Part shown: positions 42,985 to 56,049 of the stretch, piece by piece | Layout: each line of letters starts with the position of its first letter | Numbering within the stretch: the stretch's first letter is position 1 | Source of the DNA: Nemophila menziesii | Taxonomy: Eukaryota; Streptophyta; Magnoliopsida; Boraginales; Hydrophyllaceae | NCBI GenBank assembly: GCA_029959085.1 | Contig: JARWIR010000216.1 | Location: 1-64,000 of the forward strand | DNA length: 64,000 nt | Direction: 5' to 3' | Position numbers and translations under genes: made by a program | The notes under the pieces: generated by a model | The model's database searches: none | What the model was told of the DNA's origin: nothing | Seen by the model: only the letters and a program-made list of their open reading frames with translations

Positions 42985-45900
42985 GGTGGTTAGGGTGTGA
43001 TATAACGATATAAACAACCTAGCCCACTACGTTACTCACTGCAAGTATCACAGATTGTATGCAAGTTTAATTGATAAGTAGAATTCGTTCGCAGGGACTA
43101 CGAAAGTTAGATGTAGATAATGAATTTATCAAGTACAATAAAAGAAGTAGATAAAATAATATGCAAAAAGACTTTAAGATATTTGTTTGGTTTTTAAGAC
43201 TCTAACAATTTACTACTAAAAATAAAGACAAGAAAATAAGTATAAAGAAAGAAGTAGTATGAGAGTTTAGCTCGAGATATAGAAAGTAATCTTCACTAAC
43301 CTTGTTCTATGATTATTCATCTAAGGGAGAATTGTGTGGTATGCAATAGCCAGGATTCTATATTCCTCCTTACCCTCTTCCGGATTGACTTAGGAGGCAC
43401 CCTAAAAATTACCAGGGGACTTGGGGACACGACTCATTTTTTAGTTTGGGGTGTGGGGATTCGTTGTCCTACATCTCCATTTTTCTGTGTTTTATTTGTT
43501 TTTAGGTAAAATTAATTTTTTTTTTGAAGGAGTAGATGTAGAATGTGTTTAATGGCTTGAAAGCATAAGCTCAGTAAGTTAATGATAGAAAGTAGTATGT
43601 TTATAAGCTATTTTATTTTGTATGCTTTGAGTATTTGCAGGAAAACACACATTGAAGGTAAAGAAAAGATTAGTTACCAATGCGATAGAAAGTATGTTCG
43701 ATCTCAGGGAGCCATGAGTGGTGTGTAGGCCGTGAGATCCAAGCTAGTTGATAAAACCATTGGATGAACGTGCTAAAGGTAAGAGAATGACAAAATTGCA
43801 TAGATTAGAAAGTGATTAAGGCAGTTCTTTCATAAGCCCCTTGTTTCCTTTTAGCTTGTTGTCCAAATTAATATTATATATCCTTCTCATCCCCTTCTAG
43901 TCTTTATAAATCCTTTTTATTTAACCACATTATAAGCCATATCCCTTTAGATTATAGGAGTTTTCCATCTGACCGGCACTCGAATCGCGATGCATAAACA
44001 ATTGTTTTAGAGCTTGAGTTTGGGGTGGTGGGTCCACCATTATGGGAATATTATTGGGTTGGAATTTTTGAGCTTATTAATTGTGCTCTGTTATTATTTA
44101 GATGATGATTCACAGGTTTATTATATTGTAACCCTTTGTCAGGGTAAGAGTGAATGAAAAAATCTAAAATCATGAAAAGAAAATAAAAAAATCTATGAGA
44201 AAAATAGCGTGATATCTCAACATCAAAAAGAGAGTCATAGCTATACAAAAGGAAAAAATTGATATGAAAAGAATATATTTGGACCGGCAAAGTGAAATTT
44301 TTATGTGAACATCTTTATGCTTTAATTGGGTTATTGGGGATGCTACTTTGTGCATCAAGAGATCATTGGGTTGAGTGAGAACATTTTATGAGAGTAAATC
44401 AAGCTCTAGGGAGATTCGTTGATGGCTAGTGATGAGAGAGCCAAAAGCTCACTCTAAATTATCCAAATATACTTATCATACTGTCCCTAAGCCAACATTA
44501 CAACCTAAAAGACCTTTTGATTCTTTGCTATGTAATCTAGAAGTGATTGAGCCAATAGAGAGTAGTTAAGTGGATATTTGGATACTAGTGAAGTTCGATG
44601 AACAATCTGTAGCCTCCATGGTGAACTGAGTAAAGTTCCTCTCCTTCTTACATTGCGAAGCTAATCTAATCTTGAATTCAAGCCGTGTTGATGGTAAATA
44701 TGAAAAGTATGCATGTATGTAGTTTGTAAATATTATTACATGAAATTTTTTGAGTAGTTGCTTTGTGTCTATTCTCCATATTCTGCTATCTTCTTCCCTC
44801 TGTGCTTAATTGACCAAGGTGTGTATTTAGAGACTTTCCTTTGTTTTTATCTTTATTGTATCGGGACGATACAACTTTGAGTTGGGGGTCTTGATGTCTC
44901 CCCATTTGTGATGATTTAATATTAGTTGGAGACATCATTTTTAGTGTTTTAGGAAGTCTTTTAGTCGAAATTCCTAGGTATTATTGCATTTTCTTATTTC
45001 TTGTCTTGATTTAATTATTTATTATTTTTAGAGCATATTTATTATTTATTTGGTGTGAAGCTTTAAGGATATATATGGAGATTAATTATATGCCAAGTCA
45101 ATTTTAAGAGATAAAGGAAAAAAATATACATAGGAGTTGGAGAAAAGAAAGGAAAAGCTAATATATGGAAAGATAAAGTTGTCAAATAAATCTAAATTCC
45201 AACACCTACGACTACAAAAGGGCTTATAACTCAAGATTGGTTAGGAATTTGGAAGAATGGTCTAAAAAAAGTTAAAGAGCTTTTCGAGACGATCAGTTTC
45301 GACTATTGGAACGCATCAAACGGATAAGTATTGAAAAGAGTTACGTCCAAAACTAATAGCGGCATATTATTACCTTTCCTATATTTTAGGGTTACGAATT
45401 TGAGTTGGGCTTGAAGTCCAAGTTACTTGTCTTCCACTCCAAGATAACGAATTAGGTCTTCCTAAACGTCTATAAATACACCCTTAAACCATTGTAAACA
45501 TGTCCTTGCTCATTGCCAAGTATAGGCTTAGTCCTTGCTTGTATTTTCTTAGTTTTAAATAATAGCTTAGTCCTTATATTTATTATTCATCCGTAGTATC
45601 AAGCTATTCATCCAAGAAGCAAGCTGACCTATAGAGGAAGACAAGAAGCACGAAGTTGGAGAGTGACAAACTCCTCTTCTACATTTCACCTTCTCTATAT
45701 TTAGGGTAATTAGCTATAGATTTGTGGCTTCACCATATTTCTAAGTTGTTATTCTGTAAGTTTTACTTTTTATTGTTGGGTTATTATTTTGTCTACATTC
45801 ATTAATACTATTTTTTATTTTAATTGATTTGATCTTGGCGTATATTGTTATTATGTTTTTTGACTTATTGTTAAAGCCCTAGATTTGGCCAATCTTAGGA

Positions 45901-46370
45901 CTATTCTTAGTTATTGACAACACCACATAATCGTGTAGCAGTGATACTACCTAGATAGCCATAAAGGTTTGATTTAACCACCAATCATTACTCAAGGTTT
46001 CTTTACCCAAGATCCTAGTAGTGGAGAGGTTGCTCCTAAGTCCACCCTGATGGGGGTTAGGTAGAATTTAGAATATCAGTTAATATATAATACTCAATTC
46101 ACCATAAGATTAGAATAACTTAGTACTAAACTCATATTAGTGACCCTAATTTATCTGACTTACATTCATATTTATTTATATGCATTCTTATATATTATTT
46201 CTCATCAGATAATTATTCATATTATTCTCTTTTTATATAAACATCTAAATTCATCTACGCTATTGAATACAAGTAGATCTAACGGATTAAATCCCTGCGA
46301 ACGAACTTGACTTATCATTAAAACTTTATTTATATTCGAAATGTACCAGTAAACGGTGCTAGGAGTTTGT
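42985..46370. mobile_element. Athila relic with parts in opposite orientation
   Basis: 42985-43380 matches the LTR of the intact Athila in minus orientation (GGTTAGGGTGTGATA...; AATTCGTTCGCAGGGACTAC). From about 43420 the sequence is the Athila 3' internal region in plus orientation (inverse of 30440-30490 and 29680-29800), reaching a polypurine tract GTTGGGGGTCT at 44881 and an LTR starting TGATGTCTCC at 44892 and decaying near 46370. No gag or pol survives. Confidence 0.7.
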
Positions 46371-46398
46371 ATTTGACAAAAAAAGAGTTAATGAACAT

Positions 46399-46876
46399 TT
46401 AGGATACATTTTTAAATAAGATAGGAAAAATATCCTGGTGAATATTTATCGGATCTGAAATTTGAGAAACTGAGCCCAAAAATTCAAAAATGGCAAACAG
46501 TTGCCCAAGTTTTCATCTTATATTTTTCGATTTATCGGATCTGAAATTTGACAAGTGACAACTGAGCCCAAAATTTCAAAAGTGGCAAACAGTTACCCAA
46601 GTTTTTATCTTATATTTTTCGTTAGTAACCACTGTTAGTTTAGCTGGCGATTGCGTTATGTCTTCCCTTATTACCCAAGTTTTCAAAATTTGACAATTTA
46701 GTGCCTAAATTATAAAAAATGTACGCAATCGCCACGTGGCAGTTAACGGCTAAACTAACGGTGGGTACTTAAGAAATACACAAATTAAAACCTTTGTCAC
46801 TCATTTGTCACTTTTTAAACCTTGGACATTCGGTTGTCAATTTTTGAAACGCTGGGTATCCACGGACGTATTTTCC
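46399..46876. repeat. Fold-back element with internal tandem copy
   Basis: The parts near 46629-46656 and 46723-46765 are inverted copies (GTTAGTTTAGC...GGCGATTGCG), and a GACAATTTAGTGCCTAAATT centre lies between them. The left arm holds an 86-bp tandem duplication (units from 46445 and 46531, both starting TTTATCGGATCTGAAATTTG). Ends not precisely defined. Confidence 0.55.
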
Positions 46877-48756
46877 CATTATGATATATATCATATCTTT
46901 TTACTTCACTAATCTATCACCTTTTATAAAAATGTTTTAAACACTAATAAAAATTGGTTCCCTTTTCTAATTTTTTTTTGTTTAATGTCACATGAAATAA
47001 CACATAGAAAATAAGTGAAACAAAAAGAGGTGATATATAACATTGCTCTAAATCTTTTATCCAATAAACAAAGAAAACGAAAGTACAACGTCTGAAAGGT
47101 GCAAGGATTAAACCTCTTTGAGAATAGCACCCGAAGAGGGAATTATACTCTTAAAACTAATCCTTTCAAAGATAATAAACTGAAGCTGCAAATGCAATAT
47201 GTCAAGTCTCCCGTCTAGTCTTTCTTCTCCATGCCTCTCCTATTTTAATCATTGATGAAAGGGTTAAAAGTATCGAAAAACAGAATAAGGCTCAAAAGAC
47301 AGAATTCAAATGGCAGGACAACTAAGTCTTGAACATTTGATCTAGATATCATAACTAAAAAACTTAACGAAAGACTCTACTTAAACGACGAACACCAAAA
47401 AAATCCAAAAAATACATGAAGTAGATATCAAACTCGACGGTCAAAATATTTGCAAAATAAATACTAACATCTTTAAAAAATGATAGTCCAAATCAATCTG
47501 ATTTATTATATCATCTAAGGTTTTAAAATACTAAAGAATGATCAACATACCTATTATTCGCATTCGGTCCAAAACTTATGGATGCTAACGAAAACCCTAA
47601 CCATTTATTTTTTCTAAATTTGTATGCACGAGTATAATTCCGCACCTTAATTGTGTTACAGTTATCCAAATTGTGAAGATTAAAGCAATATAACAACACA
47701 ATACAAAAAGAACAACATATCAAAAGTATTTATATTTTGTTTATCATGATTCTATTTTGAGAAAGAAAAAAAATTGATCTTATGATCTGTTGTTGCCATT
47801 CGCTTCGGCTCATAGGAGAATAGGAAAGTGTATTTAATTGGGAAAATCTTTAATCAATGGATGACAAAACCATTGATATTTGTATAAACGCATCAACATC
47901 CTTTCTTTTTCTTTTTCATTTACAAACTAACCTAGCTCCCTCTCGATTGATGCATCAGCACTCAACATACCACTAATTCTTATCTCCTCCATAACAATGA
48001 CCTTAAACCAACAAAGTAAAACGTTAAAAACTTTAATCCCTTGACTGAACCATAGAGCTTACTGTAAGTAACAAATAAACTTTTCCTCCCTAATTTCACT
48101 TTTTCTTCTTCTTCACCCGCTTGGGTCACAGAACGACCCGGAAAAGCCCACAAAATATCCCAATCCGTACTTGCTTCCTCTTGCTGCTATTTTGCATGAA
48201 TTGGGTCTTTATACTCAATTTTTTGAATTCTTGAATAGATTCAGCCATGGGAGGAAAGCTGACTTAAAATAAAATTCATATTCTTGAGATGCAATATTTG
48301 TTATGATTTACCAATATACAAAACATACTCAAGGAAGAATAATAATGCAGTTGCAGATTTATAATCATCACTACCACTGATCAACCCTAAAAACTTTAAG
48401 CAAAATGAACAGAAAGATCACACAGGTACTGAAAATAGGCATATCATAGTGTAAAACATGCACAATACGATAATGAATAGTAAGTAACAGTAGTACCAAA
48501 ATAAGTAGTAATATGAAGTTAATATAAGGAGGATATGTCATTAGTATAAGAATCAACAAAGTACTAGACTACTAATCGAAATTCCATATAAGCTCTCAAC
48601 TTTGAAACTGCAATCTTCACTCTTCATCAATCTGAAACAGAATATGCAAAAGCAATTAAGCATTTACTTAGTTTGTTAAAATTAATAACTTATAATAATA
48701 GTCATTCAATGATTACACTATCTGTAAATACCTTATCTAATTTCTTTTGTATGTAT
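46877..48756. other. Spacer without a supported gene
   Basis: AT-rich. A 40-codon minus-strand frame (48248-48126) starts MAESIQEFKKLS, but neither it nor the overlapping frame resembles a known family. The stretch 48080-48250 is less AT-rich and could hold an untranslated exon of the neighbouring HMG-box gene; this is a guess. Confidence 0.4.
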
Positions 48757-49858
48757 TCAATCACGCTTGCATGTACGTTTCGCCTTAACTTGCTTCCCCT
48801 TAACTTGCTCAGGCTCTGGTTCATCTCGCTTCTTCTCGAGTTTCTTCGCCTAGATATATTTATTGGGTAAAAGATCTATGATAGTATTTATAAATCAAAT
48901 AACTAATACTTTACCATGCTCTCAGCTTTCTCTTTCTTCAATTCAGCCTGGCGAATCTGTAACTCAGTACTCAAAGCAGCTTAAATTAGTAAAAATATTC
49001 TTTAAAACAAAAACAAAAAGATGTTGAAAATTTCCAGAAAAATACTGTTCAGTTGGGAATTACTAACTACAAATTTATACAGACTTACTGCTATGTAATA
49101 TATTTTTCAGGGTTTTAACAACCTAATAAGGGACAGTGAGGTTTTCATGTAATATGTACCACACCTATACGGCAATGTTTGCATAACTCAAGTACCTACA
49201 ATCTATTTTATGAATAACATAGAGACCTATAGGAAATTCTTACACTACTATACAGGGACTTATCTTTACATGGTATAATGTACCTATAGGGAAACATATG
49301 CTCAGACAAACTCAAATTATAGTATATTTATCTCTTTCATATTTTAAAGGAAGCTCTGAACCTACTCATAGTTCAATGAATCAATTAAAATCAATTATTA
49401 GTAATTATTTTTACCTTATATAGTTTGTATTCAAGCATAGCGTCGTCATACTCAAGCCCTTTCATAATGGATTTGTGTTCATAGGGACTAATTTCCTATT
49501 TAAATGCATATCAACAACAATCAATTTCACTAATTACATTTTATAAATCATATCTAAATTACAAACCCTTACCGAATACTTAAGGGTTTTCCATTTAGAT
49601 TTACAAGCCTCCACTTTGACTTTCTAAAATCAATAACACAGAATGATATTACGTATAATCATAATAAAGTAATTAGGTATTTTCAATTCACCTCGGTCAC
49701 TTCTTCTCCTTCATGATCCTTCATGAATTCTTCCCTATAAAAGAAACAAAATGTAACAATTGAAGCAGTAATTATCCATAATACACGAGTCATTACTTGA
49801 ACACTTCAAAGGCCGATGGGAATTTCGCTGGTTTCTTCACAACAACCTGCTTCATCAT
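48757..49858 (-). CDS. Small divergent HMG-box (HMGB-like) protein, six exons
   Basis: HMGB proteins bind and bend DNA in chromatin. Exons on the minus strand: 49858-49797, 49734-49692, 49623-49573, 49495-49415, 48962-48915, 48849-48757. Junctions are GT-AG with consistent phases, giving 125 aa. The box reads PSAFEVFKEEFMKDH, CKSKWKTLKYSEISPYEHKS, LEYDDAMLEYKLYK, which aligns with the SAF-VFMEEFR / KWKSLSEAEKAPY / EYEKNMKAY pattern, including the key aromatic, Trp and Pro-Tyr positions; the split after the VFK segment resembles plant HMGB genes. A Lys-rich tail follows (AKKLEKKRDEPEPEQVKGKQ). Unlike canonical HMGB, no acidic C-terminal run is seen. The exon 5 acceptor is ambiguous: the upstream AG would give a stop, while 48962 keeps the frame. 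A hAT MITE starts only 46 bp upstream of the ATG. Confidence 0.7.
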
Positions 49859-49904
49859 CGTGTAGATGGGTTTAGGGTTTTGAGAAATGGTGGAAGAACC
49901 CTAT

Positions 49905-50508
49905 TAGGGCGGTAAACGAGTCGAGCCGAATACTAGATGTACAGGCTTGTTGTTTAATTACTCGAGTCGAGCCAAGCCGAGCCGAGCTTAAATTTAAACG
50001 AGCTGGGCCGAGCCGAGCTCAAATTTAAATGAGCTGGGCTAAGCCGAGCGCAAATTTAAACGAGTCGAGCCCGAGCTTCCGATGATTCAAATAAAAAATG
50101 TTAGAACTTGTTTGTTTAACTTATAGAACAATCATTTTTAAAGTCGAGCACGAGTTACTCATGAACCATTATGGTTGAAATGGGACTTTCATAAACGATT
50201 GGTATCTGATGAAGTATGTGGTATGAAAATATAAAACATAACATTAATGAAAAAATAAATGTCTAACGAAATTAAAAATATCTAATTTGATATTGAATAT
50301 TTAATAATATATTTATAAGTAATATATTAATTTATAATTCATAATTTTAAACAAGCTCACGAGCCGAACTCGAGCAGGCTCGTTTATTTATCAAGCTTAA
50401 AATGAAGCTTGAGCTTGAGCTTGTTTATAATTGAGCCGATCTCGAACGAGCTTTTCTCCGAGCCGAGCTCGAGCGGCTCGCGAGCGGCTTGGTTCATTTG
50501 CAGCCCTA
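49905..50508. mobile_element. hAT-type MITE rich in GAGCCGAGC
   Basis: Ends TAGGGCGGTAAACGAG and (inverted) TAGGGCTGCAAATGAACC, with long runs of GAGCCGAGCTCGAGC-type repeats. It is a relative, in inverse orientation, of 51347-51917. The putative 8-bp flanks match only partly (AACCCTAT versus ACCCCCAA), as expected for an old copy. It lies directly upstream of the HMG-box gene. Confidence 0.7.
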
Positions 50509-51346
50509 ACCCCCAATTTCGAAATACGGATCTATTTATATGGTTTCAAGACGTCTGATTACGAAACTAGCCCTCTCCTTTATTTGGTCGTCTTTTTTTT
50601 CTTTTTCTCTTTTGTCGAATTATTTGGTTGTTAAGGTATAATGATATATTTCCTTTTTTTAGGTTACAAGTGTAATTTGGGTAGAAGATCTCTTCTTAAA
50701 ATACCTGATTTATTACTTGACCCCCAATTTTTTTAAATTTATCTTTACAGACAAGTAATTGAAATTTTACTCGAACACTTCAAATGCAATAGGAATATGG
50801 ATGGTTTTTTCATAACATCATCTTTCATCTTGTTTGTCATACCGATAACATCATTCTATGGATTTAACTCTCAGGTGTCCCAACAAATCTCCTAACAACT
50901 AATTACATTGATAATCTATTAAGCTATTTTGGGCAAGTTCATGCGATGAATCGACTGAAATTGATGATACGTCAGTTGCTAGAGTCCGAGTCGGCTGGAA
51001 ATTATCAAACCCTCTCATACCAGACATATATTAATAGGAAGCTGAAAACGAAGAAAGTTGGGTCAAACTTCAATATGAAAACATGGGGCAAGTTTGTTAT
51101 GAATGTAGTCACTTTGGTCATGAAGAAAACAAATGCAAGAACCCTAAAGTTACACCCAAAGCGGGAGGTTGGATTAAATTATCAACAAGGGGACCTTCCC
51201 AATCATCCATAAACCTAAAATCAAAAATAAGGTAGTAAAAAACTTAGAGTCGAATTGGGTAGTAAAAAACCCCTCAAACCAAACTAAAGCAGCAGATCGG
51301 CAACTCTATTCCCGGTCGAACCGAGTGAACTCGATAACGGTAGCAG

Positions 51347-51917
51347 TAGGGATGTAAATGAACCAAGCCGCTCGCGAGCATCTTGGAGCTCGGCTCGGAG
51401 AAAAGCTCGTTCGAGATCAGATCGTATATAAACAAGCTCAAGCTCCATTTTAAGCTCGATAAGTAAACGAGCCTGCTCGATCTCGTCTTGTGAGTGTTTA
51501 AATATGAATTATAAATTAATATATTCTACTTATAAATATATTATTAAATCTTCCATATCAAATTATATATTTTTAATTTCTTTAGACATTTATTTTTTTC
51601 ATTAATGTTATGTTTCATATTTTCATACCACACACTCCATCATATACCAAACATTCATGAAAGTCCCATTTCAACCATAAAAAACAAATTGTTCATGAGC
51701 ATCTCGTGCTCGACTCTAAAAAAGATTGTTTTATAACTTAAACAAACAAATTATAATATTTCTGATTTTGATCACTGGAAGCTCGGGCTCGGCTCGTTTA
51801 AATTTGAGATCGGCTCGGCCCGGCTCATTTATATTTTAGCTCGGCTCGGCTCGCCTTGAGAAATTAAACAAACAAGCTTGTACATCTAGTATTCGTCTCG
51901 GATCGTTTACAACCCTA
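51347..51917. mobile_element. hAT-type MITE in LINE ORF1
   Basis: 571 bp, ends TAGGGATGTAAATGAACC and (inverted) TAGGGTTGTAAACGATCC, flanked by GGTAGCAG / GGTAGCAA (7 of 8). Rich in GCTCGGCTCG repeats. Inverse-orientation relative of 49905-50508. Confidence 0.85.
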
Positions 51918-52397
51918 GGTAGCAAACAACAAACTAACGAAGTTAGAGGAGATGGTGTTAATAGTACTATCAGGCTTTTTAAATTCAATAGTACGATAGG
52001 AAATGGAAAAGGAAAAGGACAAACTGAGGCTAAAGAAAAGGATAGTAATGAAGAAATGAATTTGGATAGTGGTAAGGCTATGAAAGAGAATAAAGGAAAA
52101 AACAAAATAATTATGGAAGAAGGTGTAATAAGACTTGCCAAGCTGGAAGAGTCTTTTGTTAAACAAATAGAAACGCCCCAACCGAACGGTTAACAAGTTT
52201 TATTCAGAAGTTTATTTCCAGCCCAAATATCAAAGCCTATATGTAGTAATCCACTCAGCCCAATCTATAACAAACCCAAACAACATTACACCCAACCCAA
52301 CACACTCTCAGAACCTCAACTCAACCCCGACACCCTATCTCCCGCATCCTCAATCTTTCAATACACCCAAATCAAAAAACCCTAACACCTCTCCGAC

Positions 52398-53237
52398 TAG
52401 GGGTGAGTACGGTTCAGTTCGGCTCGGTTTTTTGCCATAACCAAACCTAAACTGAATGATTCGGTTTTTAAAGGTGTCAGTACCGAACCGAACGGTTTTT
52501 ATCGATTCGGTTTTATCGGTTTTCGGTTCACTATATGTTTGGTTCAGTTTTTTTCCGGTTCTGGTATGTGTTTAATTCGATAGTCGGATTTATTTCAAGG
52601 GCGTTTACATGAGACATTTTATTTTCTAACAAATCCGTATATGAAGTGTTTGATTTTCATATTATTGACCCATGTAGGAAATTGTATTTTTGGAACTCAA
52701 ATATTATATATTAGTCGTACAAATAATTTCAAAGGAATATTTATATTAGTCGTGAACACATAATTTCAAAGGAATGTTCATGTTTTGACCCATGTAGGAA
52801 ATTGCATTTTTAAAACTCAAGTATTATATATTAGTCGTAAACAAATTATTTCAAAGGAATATTTATAAAATTTGACGTGTATGACTTACCTTCAACAAAT
52901 ATTAATAAACGAAGGATTTTTAAAAATATATAGACTAATGACTTATGTAAAAATATGTTGCACATTATAACATTTTTAGGGACAGTGCATGTTATATATG
53001 AACATTTTTGTTTTAAAAAATTACTCCATTTTTTGTCTCCTTGTCATAATCTCTTCAAGAATGTCTTAGTTTTTGTATTTTTTCGGTTCGATTTTTCGGT
53101 TCGGTTTAGCAAAGAAAAACCATACCGAACCAAACTTTTTCGGTTTTTTAAAAAGTTTATACAAAACCAAATGGTTTTGTCGGTTTTCGGTTTTTTTGGT
53201 TCGGTTCGGTTTTTCGAATTTGTTTTGCTCACCCCTA
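52398..53237. mobile_element. hAT-type MITE with TTCGGTTCGG-rich ends
   Basis: 840 bp, ends TAGGGGTGAGTACGG and (inverted) TAGGGGTGAGCAAAAC, flanked by TCTCCGAC / TCTCCAAC (7 of 8). Subterminal TTCGGTTCGGTTTTT repeats on both sides. It interrupts the Pro/Ser/Thr-rich part of LINE ORF1. The unrelated short frames inside come from its repeats. Confidence 0.85.
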
Positions 53238-55757
53238 TCTCCAACTACTAAATCTCCACTCGAGCGATTCATCTCTGATGGATTCTCAACACCACTCAAT
53301 ACTTATAACACCACCTCTATATCAAACACTTCAATTCGCCACCAATCCTCTGTCAAACAACGTCGTAAGTATAACAATGGAGAATCGAATATAGTGAAAA
53401 GCGAAAGAATGGATATGTATAGAGAATCAATTAAGAAAGCAATTCATAATACAAAAGGTAAATGGTTACCACAAGTGAATGCTAAAAGACAACAATCTCT
53501 ATGGGCATTTTGTAACTCTATAATGAATGAAGGTACTTCTGAAATGGGTAATGAGGAAGAAGAAATGGAAGTTGGTAATGGGGGTGAAGGAACTCAACAG
53601 GTTTGGACAATGATACAAGCATACTGGAACTGTCAAGGTATTAGCACAACCTTAACAGTCCAGACCCTTACTAGTATGGTTGCAAAATACCAGATTCAGG
53701 TATTTTTCCTATCGGAAACTAAGAATAAATTTGTTACAGTTAAAAAGTTGGAGAGAATTATTTAAATGAAACTCATTGAGACCATAGAACCATAGGGGAT
53801 TAGTGGGGGTCTTGCACTATTTATTAAAGACAGAATTGATGTTGAGGTTTTAGATGATTCTAATAATCATATCCATTGCTTGATTAAAGATAAAAATATT
53901 AACTATTACACTACCTTTATTTATGGATCAACTTATGAAAAATATAAGGATAACTGCCTTGAAACTTTAAGTAAATGCTTCCCTCAAAATAATGAACCAT
54001 GGAATTTAAAAGGAGACTTCAATAATATTAGAAGTATCTCGGATGTAAAAGGAGGGGGGCCAAATTTTTACTAAAGCTCTGAAACAATTTAATGGTTTTA
54101 TCAACATCTGAAATTGAAATAGATTGTTAAAAAGGGATGCAAATATTCATGGTCCAATAAAAGATCAAATGGGAAAATGATCAAAACTCTGATAGATAGA
54201 GCCTTCTGTAATAAAAAATGGGGAGATAATTTCCCCTCGGTTTGGGTACTCTGCTACCAGCTATAGGGTCTAACCACTCCCCATAAATTGTACGCATGGA
54301 AGATAATAAACACAATAAAAAGGACGATTTTATTTCGAGAACATTTGGACAGAAGAAACTGAATGTATGGATATTATTCAAAGAGTTTGGAATGAGAGAA
54401 ATAGTAATTTTGGATTTAGAAGAAATACTCTAACTCTTAAACTCATCAGTTGTGGAAAATTATTAACAAATGGAGTAAGAAAAAATATAATCATAACAAA
54501 ACAAGAATATATGAATGTATGGCCAAGCTTGAACATATATAATGATCAAAATATTACTCATTGGTTAGAATATAATGACATAGTTAAAACAAGTTGAAAA
54601 GTTATGGAAATATGAGGAAGAGTATTGGGCATCTAGGTCAAGAATTAGTTGGCTTAAAAGAGGAGACAAAAACACCTCATTTTTTCATGCTAGTACAAAA
54701 GAAAGAAGAAAAATTAATAAAATAACAAGAATCGCTAATGATAATGGAACATGGATTGAAAAAGAGACTGATATTAATCAAGAAATAAAAATGTATTTAA
54801 ATAATCTATTCAAAAAAGTAAGGAAAAGGGATCTTGAAAATGTTTACCCAACTCAGTTAATAAAAATATGAATGATCTACTTATGAAACCACTGAAAATA
54901 TAGGAAATTAAGAAAGCTATTAATGAACTAGGTTTTCACAAGGCGCCTGGACCTGATGGGTATCCAGGTTTCTTTTTAAAAAAAATATTGGAGCATCATT
55001 AGAATTGATGTCATTAGACTCATAAATTATTTCTGGTATGATGAAGGAACACTATAAGATATAACCTATATTTCCCTAATTCCTAAAATTGCCAAGCCTA
55101 TAAATATTAAACACTTTAGACTTATTAGTTGCTCGAATTTTATCTATAAATTAATTGCTAAAGTATTGTTTAATAGAATGCAACCGATTATGAATGCCTT
55201 GATTGATGAAAACAAGTCGGCACTTATACCAGGAAGGCATAATCAAGACAATACAATGATAACACATGATATTATAAACTATATCAAGAACCAAAAATAT
55301 ACTAAAACTTATTATATGGCTATTAAAACAGATATACAAAAATCTTATGAAAATGTGTGATGAGATGTTTTGGAATTAAAGTTATCTAAGATGGGATTTG
55401 ATAAGAAATGGATTAGTAAAATAATGAGATGTGTAAACTCAATGTCCTACTCTGTTCTTATCAATGGGACCGCACATAAACTAGATAATCCACAGAGGGG
55501 GTTGAGACAGGGGGCCCCCCCTCACCCTTCATCTATTGTATTATCACTCAAATGCTAATTATTTTAATAAAATTTAAATATGACAATGGATTAATGGAGG
55601 GTATAAAGATTGCAAATCTGGCACCTAGCATTACTCACATATGGTTTGCTAATGATAACATCTTTTTTATGAAGGTAAATCACTTTGAAGCTAATATATT
55701 TAAAGATGTGATTAATAAATATGGTTATGTAACTGGGTGAAACTCAAATTAAGCAGA

Positions 55758-56049
55758 GGTGGTATCAGATTTAGCCTTAATACCCCCTTTACATATCCAA
55801 GGTATTATGGTAGAGTTATCTGTGGAGGTTGTGGAATATTCCATCCTCTCTCTTACTGATACTGATAGTGGTAAGGTGGTTGTTGTTGATTTTTCCCGAC
55901 GATCCATTGGTTGTTCCATCCTTACTCTTGCGGTTATTGATACAGTGGTGGGTAGAAGTTACTACCCCATTTTAGTTGTCCTGAAAATTCTTCCCAATAG
56001 TCGAATGGACCGTGATTTGTATAATGTCCTCATACATCTCTAATGGAAT
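55758..56049 (+). other. Open stretch of unknown nature
   Basis: A 94-codon frame (55759-56043) begins with an alternative start, MVSDLALIPPLHIQG..., and matches nothing I know. It joins the LINE end to the Athila scrap. Internal near-repeats (VVEYSILSLTDTD / RRSIGCSILTLAVIDT) suggest a short duplication. No support as a gene. Confidence 0.3.

Larger units (their letters stand above)
50926..55757 (+). pseudogene. Decayed L1-type LINE: ORF1, endonuclease, RT
   Basis: ORF1 part: DDTSVARVRVGW..., then a CCHC knuckle CYECSHFGHEENKC encoded at 51095-51136, continuing past two nested MITEs to about 53640. ORF2 starts near 53625 with WNCQGISTTLTVQTL and FFLSETKNK (AP endonuclease N-terminus), then GDFNNI near 54020. 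The reverse transcriptase follows: WLKRGDKNTSFFHAST (54650), HKAPGPDGYPGFF (54940), ALIPGRHNQDNTM (55220), GLRQGAPPHPSS (55500) and a mutated FANDN at the catalytic FADD site (55650). Many stops and frameshifts; similarity ends near 55757. No zf-RVT/RNase H end, poly(A) or target duplication found. Confidence 0.85.

Noticed and set aside
48126..48248. 40-aa frame MAESIQEFKKLS...
   Set aside because: No family resemblance and no splice context that extends it convincingly; left as unassigned.
55759..56043. 94-aa open frame
   Set aside because: Begins at a non-ATG codon, shows no known domain and lies between two transposon fragments.
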